From Myxococcales bacterium (GTDB lineage Bacteria; Myxococcota_A; Polyangia; Palsa-1104; JAEUJZ01): a stretch of 58,183 nt of DNA. Positions within the stretch are counted from its first letter, which is position 1; every line of letters begins with the position of its first letter. The notes below the pieces were generated by a model. That model was not told where the DNA came from, ran no database searches, and saw only the letters and a program-made list of their open reading frames with translations. The stretch is taken from contig JAEUKA010000054.1 in the NCBI GenBank assembly GCA_016794465.1, positions 1 through 58,183 on the forward strand. The letters run 5' to 3'. The translations under genes and the position numbers were made by a program. This document shows, in pieces, positions 16,004-24,476 of the stretch.

Positions 16004-16969
16004 CGTAGTGATGCCAACAATGTCTACGTCGTAGGAGCGGCTGAGTCAGTGTTCCGTTGCGCTGGTAGCTTGAATTCATGTACATTGCTAAGCCAAGGAG
16101 CAGTATCTACGAGTAATGCGAATATGGATGTTTGGGGTAGTGATGCCGATCGAGTTCTGGTTGTAAGCAACTCGAGCAAAATTGTTCGCTGTTCTGCCAA
16201 CGTCAACTCGTGTGTTGAATTATCTAAAGAAATGTCGCAACGGCTAGGTGTATGGGGTAGTGATCCGCAGAATATATATGTTGTTGGCCAGGGAGGGAGT
16301 ATCGTCCGCTGTTCGGGAAGTGCAGGCACCTGTTCTCGATTGAAGTCCAATGCAACAGGGTATCTCAACCGCGTCTGGGGCAGCGACGCTGAGTATGTCT
16401 ATGCGGTAGGCGGAAATTACTGTCGATTGTCTGGTCCACCTTCTGGCGCAGCCGAGATTGTACGCTGCCGTGCAAGCTCCAGTGACTGTGAGAAACTTAC
16501 CGTTCCAACCGGTTTACCGTTTTGTGGCGTGTGGGGGAGTGATGCCGAAAACGTCTATGTCGTCGGGGGCAAGGGCGCGATTGTTCGCTGCACCGCAGCA
16601 ACGAATAATTGCACGAAGCTGGATTCTGGCACAACCCAGCATCTGTACGGCGTGTGGGGGAGCGATGCAGATAACGTCTATGCCGTTGGCGATAACACCA
16701 TCGTTCGCTGTCAGGTAGGCGCAGACACTTGTATGCCGCTGAATCATGGCATGACGGGGATAATATTTAATGGTGTATGGGGCAGTGACCCTCGCAACGT
16801 CTATGTTGTCGGCAGCGGTGGTGTCGTGGTTCGGTGCGCCGCAGGTGAAAGTACATGTACCCCCCTTACCTCGGGTTCATCAAGCGGTCTAAATGCCGTC
16901 TTTGGAACCGACTCCAATAATGTTTACGTCGTGGGTGACAATGGCACGATCCTACGCCGGCGGTTGTGA
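16004..16969 (+). pseudogene. 5'-truncated propeller (VWGSD repeat) protein
   Basis: The frame is open from 16004 right after a stop and already in mid-repeat (SDANNVYVVGAAESVFRC), so the start of the gene, including any signal peptide, is missing. At least eight repeats of about 35-45 residues follow, each with VWGSDxxNVYxVG, IVRC and a second Cys, ending VVGDNGTILRRRL. These are WD-like blades typical of large secreted myxobacterial proteins. A GTG at 16049 could start a short product, but I consider it a broken host gene. The left element probably inserted here. The kinase gene follows directly. Confidence 0.75.
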
Positions 16970-16978
16970 GTGTTCCCG

Positions 16979-17551
16979 ATGCGTGCTCCGCAGCAGCTTG
17001 GTCCCTATCGCATTGTACGACCGCTTGGACAGGGCGGAATGGGGGCGGTATATGAAGCGGTACAGGAGCCGATTGGGCGACGAGTAGCAGTCAAAGTTCT
17101 GTTGCCGCAGCATGCGCAGGATCGTGATGCTGTCCATCGCTTTTTCAACGAGGCCAGAGCCGTCAACCTCATCGAGCATCCAAGCATCGTGCAGATTTCG
17201 GACTATGCGCAGGTGCCGGACGGGCCTGTGTATCTGGTCATGGAATACTTGCGAGGACAGACGCTCAGCGCTCGCATAGAGGGACTGCACAAGCAAGGGA
17301 AGCGGCTGCCGATGCGCGAAGTGGTGCAGCTCGCTGCGCAGCTTGCAGATGCACTGGCGGCGGCTCATGCAAAGTCGGTGATCCACAGAGATCTGAAGCC
17401 AAGCAATGTGATGATTGTTCCCGATCCTGCGGTACCGGGAGGCGCGCGGGCCAAGCTACTCGACTTTGGCATCGCTGAAATCGGTCATGGTTTTCTCGTC
17501 GGAAAATTGGACTTTTCATCTCGATCTGGGAAGTGCGTGGGAAACTCCTAA
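16979..17551 (+). pseudogene. 3'-truncated PknB-like Ser/Thr protein kinase
   Basis: Starts at ATG 16979 (GTG 16970 also possible) and has a complete kinase N-lobe and catalytic loop: GQGGMGAVY glycine loop, VAVKVLL lysine, VIHRDLKPSNVM catalytic loop and LLDFGIAE metal loop. Homology stops right after DFGIAE, where an activation segment with GTPxYMAPE should follow; the frame runs on for about 25 unrelated residues to a stop. The tyrosine integrase gene begins converging at 17548. The rest of the kinase gene is not in this window. The second element most likely inserted at about 17485. Confidence 0.85.
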
Positions 17552-18849
17552 TCTGGCGACTTCTCCTCGGTACGCGGTGCTTGTGTGGGTCGCATTGGGA
17601 GCTGGTTTAGTAGCTCGGCGAGCTGTTCTTGGGACAATGAACTCAGTAATGCAGCCAGCTCTTTTGTCTGCGGTCTCGAGCCAAGCGCTGCCGCGACGCG
17701 ACCGGAGCGCGCGTTGTCAACACTGGATGGGCTTGCATAGTGCTGCCTGGTGATCGCAAACGAACCATGGCCGAGCGCCTTGGCGACTGCATCCGCGGTT
17801 GCTCCTCCATCGAGGGCCAGCGTGGCGTGGAGACCTCGCAAGCTGTGCGGGACCACTTCCGGGACGCCAGCGGTGCGACAGAGTCTCCTCACGTAGTTCA
17901 CATAATACGAGTGATGGAACACGATGTCCTCGGGGTAGAAGACGAGACCATCTGGACGCTGAGGGCGAGCCAGGGCGACGACCAGTGGCTGCAAATGCTC
18001 GGGCACTTTGAGCCGTCGGCGCGCATTGATGGTCTTGCCCGATGGAATCCAGAGCACGCGGCCTTCATCATCGACGTCGCGTGCGACTCGGACAGCAACC
18101 TCTCCCTGACGTAAGCCCAGATAGATCATCAGCAGGACTCCGAGCGCCGCTGCATCACCGGCCTTCGCCCGCTCCAGCGCAACCGCTTCGAGTCGCCGCG
18201 CCTCATCAATGCGCAGCTGCGGCTTGCCCTTCGGCTTCCGTCCGATCTTGCGAACAGACTGCCAGGGATTGTCGCGGCAGTAGCCCTGCTCGATCCCCCA
18301 GTCCCAGAATCGCCGCACCAGGAGTAGTTGCTCGTGATGCGTCGCCGCCGACGGTGGTTTCTTGGTTCGCGGACAGGGCCGCGAGACGTGTTCAGAGTAA
18401 AGCTGTTTCGCATCTGGCTGAGAGATCTGCGCCAGCGACTTGTCGAGCGGAAGCCAGAAGCGCGAGACCTGTACGACCCACCTCGCGGACTTCGGCTTGA
18501 GTCCGCGTACCTCCATGAGATTCTGCGACCACTCCAGAAGCGCTTCCGCGATCGTGATCTGTTTGACGCGTGAGAGCTTCCGGAGCAGGTCGTCCTTCAC
18601 GGCCTCCGCTTCCTCTCGCGTGCGGAATGTGAGATTCCGTTCAACACTCCCTTCCGACACCTTCAGTCGGAACTTGGTCGCGCCTTCCTGATAGGGCCCC
18701 CAGACACGAATCTGGGAGGATTCCTTTTCCTCCTGTCGCAATGCACAGACCTTCGCGAGCGTCGGTGCATCCTCCTGTCTTAGGCGCTGCGCAACTTTCC
18801 TTCCGGTGCGCTTGGCCTGCTTCACAATGCTGTCCATTCTTTGGTTCAT
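17548..18849 (-). CDS. Tyrosine recombinase (phage-type integrase)
   Basis: 433 residues from ATG 18849, with AAGGAGAAG upstream. An N-terminal arm-binding-like part (about 1-100) is followed by a core-binding helical domain (about 100-200) and a catalytic domain with the conserved set: Arg in LGLRQGEV, His and Arg in VPHSLRGLHAT, His in LGHGSFAITRQHY, and the nucleophilic Tyr in that same motif. Its 3' end faces the disrupted kinase gene, the usual place for an att site. The upstream genes on the same strand (XRE, zinc-ribbon/HTH, POT transporter) overlap or abut, so it is probably expressed with them. Confidence 0.93.
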   Translation of the reverse strand: MNQRMDSIVKQAKRTGRKVAQRLRQEDAPTLAKVCALRQEEKESSQIRVWGPYQEGATKFRLKVSEGSVERNLTFRTREEAEAVKDDLLRKLSRVKQITIAEALLEWSQNLMEVRGLKPKSARWVVQVSRFWLPLDKSLAQISQPDAKQLYSEHVSRPCPRTKKPPSAATHHEQLLLVRRFWDWGIEQGYCRDNPWQSVRKIGRKPKGKPQLRIDEARRLEAVALERAKAGDAAALGVLLMIYLGLRQGEVAVRVARDVDDEGRVLWIPSGKTINARRRLKVPEHLQPLVVALARPQRPDGLVFYPEDIVFHHSYYVNYVRRLCRTAGVPEVVPHSLRGLHATLALDGGATADAVAKALGHGSFAITRQHYASPSSVDNARSGRVAAALGSRPQTKELAALLSSLSQEQLAELLNQLPMRPTQAPRTEEKSPD

Positions 18850-19216
18850 CTGCTTCTCCTTGTGGTGAAAGCAACGTCAAAGGACGTCGTATGGGGGTCT
18901 TCGCTCTGCGCCTTCGGGCTCGCTGAAACTGGTGCCAAAAGAGCGGATGCAGAAATCGCACGACAGCGAGCCCTTCCTCTCTTCGAAGGAATGGCTGCAC
19001 CTGCGCCGCGATGTGCTCTGGAAGGTCGCTGAGCAGCAGGCCGAGCTCCCTAGTCTTCAGCAGCCGCAGCAGCGTGCTCGCTTTCGGTCTGGTTCTGCCA
19101 GTCTCGATGAACTTAACGGTGCATTCCGAGAGACCAGACAAGTCGGCAAGTTTCTGACGAGAAAGCCCAGCCGTAACGCGTCGGAACTTGAGTCGTTCAC
19201 TGATGGGTGCGGTCAT
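18641..19216 (-). CDS. XRE HTH regulator, second of the pair in element 2
   Basis: Starts at ATG 19216 behind AGGAGG. Residues about 5-60 are an XRE HTH (RLKFRRVTAGLSRQKLADLSG, then ECTVKFIETGRTRPKASTLLRLL), followed by LLLSDLPEH. This mirrors the HTH part of the protein at 11599-12393 but lacks its KGG region. The last about 70 residues overlap the integrase gene out of frame and look random, so the real protein may effectively be about 120 residues or the overlap may be genuine. It probably controls integrase expression. Confidence 0.7.
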   Translation of the reverse strand: MTAPISERLKFRRVTAGLSRQKLADLSGLSECTVKFIETGRTRPKASTLLRLLKTRELGLLLSDLPEHIAAQVQPFLRREEGLAVVRFLHPLFWHQFQRARRRRAKTPIRRPLTLLSPQGEADEPKNGQHCEAGQAHRKESCAAPKTGGCTDAREGLCIATGGKGILPDSCLGALSGRRDQVPTEGVGREC

Positions 19217-19739
19217 GGAGTCCTCCTGAAGCACGCGGTCTGCTACCCCGAATAGACAAATCGCAACGAGGCATACGAGGTGGCAAAGGGGGCCACTCCG
19301 TAGCCGGCAGCGCCCAGAACTGCTCCAGCTCCCTCAGTCTGATGAGCGGGTCATGGCAGAGCAGCGCGAGGTGCGCGACCAATTCCGGACTCGGATTCCC
19401 TACGCCAGCGCGTAACCGGGACAGATAGCCTTGGGAAATGCCGACCCGCAGTTCGAGCTTCCGAAGGGAGATATACTGAGAGAGGATATCGGTCGCCAGT
19501 CGCACGCGCACCCGCAAATCATCAAGGAATGCTGCATGCAGCTGTGTGACGAGAACGGAACTCGTAGTCTCGTCGAGATATTCGCTTCGACAACGCCCAC
19601 AGGCCGGAATCGGAAGTTCGTTGGGAATCGGTAAACAGGGCATCATTCGATAGCGAGTTGTGCGACCTGGACCGGTGCGTGGCTTCACTGCCTTGGCACC
19701 GCAGCGAATGCACCTTCGGAGTACTACGCGGCTGATCAT
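19197..19739 (-). CDS. Zinc-ribbon/HTH protein, first of the pair in element 2
   Basis: 180 residues from ATG 19739; GGGAGGTG precedes it, and its ATG overlaps the transporter stop (ATGA). The four-Cys ribbon is CIRCGAK..CGRC (about residues 8-45) and the HTH is LRKLELRVGISQGYLSRLRAG (about 100-120). It is a relative of the protein at 11151, with shared RPRTGxGRT and IPxCGxCRSxY motifs, and in both elements it is followed by a short XRE protein. The C-terminus overlaps the XRE start by about 20 bp. Likely a DNA-binding regulator of the element. Confidence 0.7.
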   Translation of the reverse strand: MISRVVLRRCIRCGAKAVKPRTGPGRTTRYRMMPCLPIPNELPIPACGRCRSEYLDETTSSVLVTQLHAAFLDDLRVRVRLATDILSQYISLRKLELRVGISQGYLSRLRAGVGNPSPELVAHLALLCHDPLIRLRELEQFWALPATEWPPLPPRMPRCDLSIRGSRPRASGGLHDRTHQ

Positions 19740-21040
19740 GGGGCACCTCCCAAGATGATTCGGAGTCGCTTCCGCTGCGCTAGGAGGAGCGGTAGAGCAA
19801 GCACAGACAGCCCAGAGAGCACGAGGAAGAAGGTGTGATGAGACCACTCCGTCCAGTAGCGACCGATGAGTCCGGCGGACAGATTCCCAACCGCAATCGC
19901 GGCGAGCCACAGACCCATGAGGAGCCCGACTCTTCTCGGTGGCGCGAGCTTGCTGACCAGGGAGAATCCGACTGGTGACACGCAGAGCTCGGCAACGGAA
20001 ACCAAGAGGTAACTACCGATGAGCCACAGCGGACTGACTCGCCCTGTATTTCCACCGAGCAGTGAGGCGGTAGCCATCACCAGGCAGGAGCCCGAAACCA
20101 GGAGCAACCCGAGGAGAATCTTGAGATGTGTGGCGAGCGGCCGGCTCCGCCAGATGCGATTGAGCATAGGGGTCAGCCCGATGACGAGCGCGGCCTGAAG
20201 ACTCTGATAGGTAGGTGGGTCGAGCGCGATTCCCAGCAGGGTCGGAACGGTGTTGTCGCGCGCAAACAGAGTCAGGGAGGAGCCGCTCTGGTGGCACACA
20301 AAGAAGAAGGTGACTGCAACGGGAAGTAGGACGAAGATGGTGATCAGCCGATCTCGCTCTAACGCTTCGTGGTGACGTCGTGGCGGTCGATGGTGTGCTG
20401 ACAGGAGGAAGCGAGCGGAGCACCACAGCACGGTGGCGAGCAGACAGGACAGACCGCATACAAGGAATGCGAGGCTGTAACCGTGGTGTTTGACGAGCCA
20501 CGCACCAACGACACCAGAAGGCAACGCACCGAGGTTGATGGCCAGATAGAAGCGGCTGTAGGCGGTGTCTCTCTCTGCGTCATCTGGGAACAGAGCGCCG
20601 ACAGCAGCAGTGATGTTTCTCTTGAAGAGTCCGGCCCCGATGGAGAATAGGAATAGAAACCAGAAGCGTAGAGAGTCGTAAATGAACAGGAAGTAGGAGA
20701 GGGATAGGAGGACTCCGGAAGCGGCCACGGTTCGCCATCGGCCAAAGCAATCGGCGATTGGACCACCGAGGAGTGGAGTGAAGTATGCGAGGCCGATGAA
20801 GAGGCCGTAGTGGGTCGCGGCTTGTGCCTCGGTGAAGTGATGCCGGTCGATCAGGCAGAGGGTGTAGAGGGAGAAGACGACGTAGAAGGCGAAGCGCTCC
20901 AAGGCGACGGTAAGGCAGGCGATTAGGAGTGCTCTGGAGCGACTCCGTTCTGGGTCAGGAATCGGCGAAGGAGTCGATTGGGAAACAGCGGACAGATCTG
21001 TGGCTACAGCGACGGATGCGGGTTGCATACGATGCTCCAT
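19736..21040 (-). CDS. POT/PTR-family peptide transporter
   Basis: 434 residues with about 12 hydrophobic segments. The N-terminal signature ALERFAFYVVFSLYTL followed by GLFIGLAYFTPLLGGPIADCFGRWRT matches the proton-coupled oligopeptide transporter group of the major facilitator superfamily; the middle LPSGVVGAWLVKHHGYSLAF is also typical. Such proteins normally import di- and tripeptides, sometimes drugs. It lies in one operon with two element regulators and the integrase, an unusual arrangement. A role in moving or excluding the peptide-like product of the nearby PABA synthetase is possible but unproven. ATG 21040 or 21028 are both possible starts. Confidence 0.8.
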   Translation of the reverse strand: MEHRMQPASVAVATDLSAVSQSTPSPIPDPERSRSRALLIACLTVALERFAFYVVFSLYTLCLIDRHHFTEAQAATHYGLFIGLAYFTPLLGGPIADCFGRWRTVAASGVLLSLSYFLFIYDSLRFWFLFLFSIGAGLFKRNITAAVGALFPDDAERDTAYSRFYLAINLGALPSGVVGAWLVKHHGYSLAFLVCGLSCLLATVLWCSARFLLSAHHRPPRRHHEALERDRLITIFVLLPVAVTFFFVCHQSGSSLTLFARDNTVPTLLGIALDPPTYQSLQAALVIGLTPMLNRIWRSRPLATHLKILLGLLLVSGSCLVMATASLLGGNTGRVSPLWLIGSYLLVSVAELCVSPVGFSLVSKLAPPRRVGLLMGLWLAAIAVGNLSAGLIGRYWTEWSHHTFFLVLSGLSVLALPLLLAQRKRLRIILGGAP

Positions 21041-21108
21041 AACGGCGACCGCGCAAGATGACGAGGCAGACCACGCAGGTCGCCTCAGTACGAGTACTGC
21101 CTCGCAGC

Positions 21109-21972
21109 TCAGGCGACGACCTGGGTTCGCTTCGCAGATTCTACGAGCACCGACTCAGGAATCACCTGTTGGTCCGCAGGCAGAGCCGCTGGAGTCATGT
21201 GTTCGGGCACGGCTCTCTCTGCGTGCAGCGGTTGCGAGACAGAGGCCGGCAGCGGACTCCTCTTTCGTACCGGTCGACGTGTGGAGGGCCGATAAAACTC
21301 TCGACGCGGCGCTCGCTGCGGCTTTGCCCGCTGGACGAGCGGACGCACGCAGTTCTTTCCATCGGACTTGGCCCAGTCCATCGCTAGCTCAGCAGCGCGC
21401 TCGAGGTCGGCAGCACTCATTGAGCTCTGGCCATCGGATGCAGCCACACCGATCGAGGCCGTGACCGCGGTCGGGAGGAGGCGCAGCGTCGTCAGGATTT
21501 GGTTGGCAATGGCGGCCCCCAACTCCAGTCGTGCACCTCGGAGGATCACGAGAAACTCATCGGCAGCATCGCCGCGACGGAAGACCTCATCGCGATCGGT
21601 GCTCCGTCGCAGAGACGCTCGAATCGCCATCGCCGCCGACCGAATCACTGCATCGACAAACTGGTGACCGTGGGAGCTATTGAGCTGCTTGACGCCGTCG
21701 AGGTCGATGTAAATCAGGGCAACCGGAGTGCCCGATCGAAGCGCCGTCGCCAGCGCGGTCTCAAACAACCGTTGTCCACGAAGCCCGGTCAGTGCGTCGT
21801 AACAGGTCAGCCTCTCGATGGTGGCGAGCTTGTTACCGAGCTCAATGTTCTGGGCGGCTACGGTTCGGTTGAGCTCATTGAGCTGGGTGCGCTGCGACCA
21901 GACGATGCAGCTCAGCATCGACAGCCCGCCCAGCAGGCAGCTGTCCACAATGGGCAGAAGATCAACCAACAT
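21109..21972 (-). CDS. GGDEF protein with degenerate active site
   Basis: 287 residues from ATG 21972, preceded by AGGAGG (the frame extends to 22092 without support). A single membrane segment near the N-terminus (LLPIVDSCLLGGLSMLSCIVW) and a short coiled coil lead into a diguanylate cyclase-like domain: DALTGLRGQRLFETAL, LIYIDLDGVKQLN, then RRGDAADEFLVIL where the GGDEF motif should be. Both glycines are replaced (AADEF), so synthesis of cyclic di-GMP is doubtful and it may only bind the nucleotide. The basic C-terminal 80 residues are unassigned. It precedes the transporter gene by 68 bp. Confidence 0.8.
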   Translation of the reverse strand: MLVDLLPIVDSCLLGGLSMLSCIVWSQRTQLNELNRTVAAQNIELGNKLATIERLTCYDALTGLRGQRLFETALATALRSGTPVALIYIDLDGVKQLNSSHGHQFVDAVIRSAAMAIRASLRRSTDRDEVFRRGDAADEFLVILRGARLELGAAIANQILTTLRLLPTAVTASIGVAASDGQSSMSAADLERAAELAMDWAKSDGKNCVRPLVQRAKPQRAPRREFYRPSTRRPVRKRSPLPASVSQPLHAERAVPEHMTPAALPADQQVIPESVLVESAKRTQVVA

Positions 21973-22121
21973 GGCGACCTCCTGACGGTGGACGAGTAGA
22001 TGGCTCACCGACGGAGAATGGGTAGACCAATCCGTCGGCACTTGCCAAGGACCAAGAATCCGGCATGCTTTCCTCGCTTGGTGGCGGGCCAACTTTCCAG
22101 GGAGGACCCGTTCTGAGTAAG

Positions 22122-22152
22122 GCCGTCGGGAAACCGACGGCTATTTTTATTT
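22122..22152 (+). terminator. Rho-independent terminator
   Basis: GCCGTCGG, loop GAAA, CCGACGGC, then TATTTTTATTTT: an 8-bp perfect GC-rich stem with a tetraloop and a T-rich tail reading on the plus strand. No plus-strand gene lies directly upstream, so it may protect the next operon from read-through or end a short RNA from 22000-22120. Confidence 0.8.
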
Positions 22153-22237
22153 TGGGGCGATGTTTTTTGGGGCCATTGCTTCCCTACTTGGGCCCGGTAT
22201 CTATATCAATTACAGTTTATGAATCCAACAGAGAAAC

Positions 22238-23575
22238 ATGATCTCACAGGAAAATTACCTAGACTCTCAGGTTGACCCCTCTGACGGCGGGTGCTATTCG
22301 GTCCCCGTGAGACAGAGTTCGCGCTGTCGTGGATTGACCGAGAGGTTGGCCCAATACCGACGCACCCACCGAATGTCATTGGCTGCACTCGCAGGACGAG
22401 CGGGCATGACAGCCCAAGGTCTCCAGTTGATAGAGAAGGGACGAGTTGTGCCAAGCATTGAGACGGTGGACAGGCTTGCCCAAGCGACCAACCTCGACCC
22501 CGGCTGGTTGGGTTTCGGCTTGTCCTCGCCTGGCACGCCGCAAATCACGATCACGCCAGGCTTTGACGCCGACGCACTGATTGCCGAGCTCTTGGCGACC
22601 TTGAAGGGCCCGACGGGTGTCATCGACGATGTCTTCAAGTATCTCGACCCGGTATCAGCACATGAATGGCGAAGCATGCTTCGTCAGCCAGACTTTGGCA
22701 GCTTGTTCTCGGCCTTCCCGATGGCTGAGCTGATGAACATCCTCGGCGATCAGATCGCGACGGAGCAGCCATGTGACATCGTTGGCCTTGGCTGTGGCAC
22801 CGCCGAACGAGAGATCACGCTGATCAAGAAACTGCGAAGCAGACAGCGGCGCGACCTGCGGCTCATCCTTTTGGACATTAGCGTCAGCCTCCTGGGCACG
22901 GCGGTGCATGCCTCCGATGAGTTCTCTCGGACCCACTCGGTGCCGGTCCTCGCTCTGCTTGGCGATTTCCATGCTCTGCCCGAATACTCCCATTTGCTGA
23001 CGGGCGACTCCCCGCGGCGACGAGTGTTTACGATGTTCGGGTACACCTTCTCCAACTTGGATAACGAGGTGCAGTTTCTTCGACGAAGCCTGGCGTGGGT
23101 GGATCACGGTGACTACTTGATTCTCGATCTGCCAGCAGCTGCAACCGACTCCTCCGATGCGTCTGAGATCATGCGCTGCGATCCCACGCTCAGCCGGAAG
23201 CGAGGAACAGACTGGCACAGCACGGCATTCCAATTCCTGACGGGCCCGCTTCGGCGCAACCTCGATGGGGTCATGGAGTGTAAGGTTCATACCGAGCTGG
23301 ACCAGTCATCCTGCGTCATCCCGGGCAGCTACGCCGTCGTCAACAAAGCGACCGTGAAGTTGCGCTCAGGCATGGAGAAGCGTTTTGTCGTCGGGTACTC
23401 CAAGCGCTACGTGCCCGAGAAACTGGCCAAGCACATGGAGGTGGAAGGCTGGCGACTCATTGAGCGGCTCCACTATGGTCCCCAGAACGTGGGGCTGGTC
23501 GTCGTGCTCCAGCGCCACGATCCGCGACCCAGGCGAGGTCGGAAGCCCAAGCCGGAGACTGAACATCCCGGCTAG
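22238..23575 (+). CDS. XRE HTH fused to an EgtD-like methyltransferase
   Basis: 445 residues. Residues about 35-90 are an XRE HTH (LAQYRRTHRMSLAALAGRAG then GLQLIEKGRVVPSIETVDRL). Residues about 130-430 resemble the histidine-betaine (EgtD) class of SAM methyltransferases: the SAM motif is VGLGCGTAEREITLIKKL at about residue 183, then LLDISVSLL and LGDFHALPEY, and MFGYTFSNLDNEV corresponds to the GxTxGN segment of EgtD. The tail is basic (RRGRKPKPE). It may be a methylating regulator, or an enzyme that controls its own gene. It is AT-flanked and downstream of a terminator. This fusion is not one I know. Confidence 0.7.
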   Translation: MISQENYLDSQVDPSDGGCYSVPVRQSSRCRGLTERLAQYRRTHRMSLAALAGRAGMTAQGLQLIEKGRVVPSIETVDRLAQATNLDPGWLGFGLSSPGTPQITITPGFDADALIAELLATLKGPTGVIDDVFKYLDPVSAHEWRSMLRQPDFGSLFSAFPMAELMNILGDQIATEQPCDIVGLGCGTAEREITLIKKLRSRQRRDLRLILLDISVSLLGTAVHASDEFSRTHSVPVLALLGDFHALPEYSHLLTGDSPRRRVFTMFGYTFSNLDNEVQFLRRSLAWVDHGDYLILDLPAAATDSSDASEIMRCDPTLSRKRGTDWHSTAFQFLTGPLRRNLDGVMECKVHTELDQSSCVIPGSYAVVNKATVKLRSGMEKRFVVGYSKRYVPEKLAKHMEVEGWRLIERLHYGPQNVGLVVVLQRHDPRPRRGRKPKPETEHPG

Positions 23576-23840
23576 AGCGGGAGCGCAGTTGCATAGTCGG
23601 TGTCTGCATCTTGGCGGGAAGGCGGCGGTCAGCAGTTTGCTCGGTACCTATTGCCACCGAGTGCATCGCTCGGTGCTTACTCAAGAGAATGGCAAGGAGG
23701 GCGACATGCGTTGGATCATTTGACGCCACTCACTGGGACTGATGGTGGCTCACCCCAGAGTTGCACGTTGATGGCTCACTTAGAAGGTGTTTACAAATTA
23801 AGATCGGAGCAATAGATTCCGCCGTGACGAGGACATCGGC

Positions 23841-24476
23841 ATGGCGAGAAATCAGAGAGTAGCAACGAAGACGCAGTCCGAGACAGGTGCCGGAGGTCGA
23901 CCACCGAAGTTGAGCCCGGCGGCGATCGAACAGTTTCGTACCTTGGTGCTTGAGCATCCCACGGCTAGCATTGAAGATCTCTGTGTCCTCGTGAATCAGC
24001 AGCTCGGAGTGCAGCTCTGCCAGCTATCGATGTATCGTTATCTGAAACGTGTAGGAATTCAGCGTAGGAAGACAATTGTCGACGGAAGTTCTGGAATTCC
24101 TAAGCAAGACAGAGTGGTTCCCACAGAGACGCCCAAGCGATTCCTACAGACTCCCAAAGCACGCTACGGATACACAGAGAGCCATCGCGATGATGGCGAT
24201 GTGGCTCGATATCCAGGGGCGCTGACCGACGCAGAGTGGGCGCTGACCGACGCAGAGTGGGCGCTGACCGACGCAGAGTGGGCGCTGGTCTCGGATCTAT
24301 TCGAGCATGATGGTCCGGGCAAGCCTCCCAAGTATCCTCGGCGGAAACTGCTCGACGCGTGCTGTTACGCGGTGAGGACGGGATGTTCGTGGCGAATGCT
24401 GCCGAAGGACTTGCCGCCGTGGCAGGATGTGTATGCTCACTTCCGTCGCTGGACTGCCCGATGGCTCATTCTCTGA
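23841..24476 (+). pseudogene. Truncated IS5-type transposase
   Basis: The N-terminal about 110 residues look like an HTH region (GGRPPKLSPAAIEQFRTLVL, IEDLCVLVNQQLGVQL); the rest is the start of an IS5-family catalytic domain (LVSDLFEHDGPGKPPKYPRR, GCSWRMLPKDLPPWQDVYAHFRRW). Similarity ends at FRRW and the frame stops 6 residues later, so the catalytic DDE core is gone. The likely IS end is near 23780. The break lies directly at the proposed start of aroA, so a deletion or IS-mediated rearrangement created the junction. Confidence 0.85.
24219..24281 (+). repeat. Three tandem 21-bp units in the transposase remnant
   Basis: GCGCTGACCGACGCAGAGTGG occurs three times in frame (ALTDAEW x3). Intact relatives have this motif once, so it looks like a local slippage expansion. 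23576-23840 upstream holds no supportable gene. Confidence 0.9.

Noticed and set aside
16004..16969. Pentapeptide-repeat immunity protein
   Set aside because: The repeats are 35-45 residues long with VWGSD and IVRC motifs, not A(D/N)LxX pentapeptides.
24359..24460. Upstream start of AroA
   Set aside because: This stretch is the IS5 transposase remnant in another frame.
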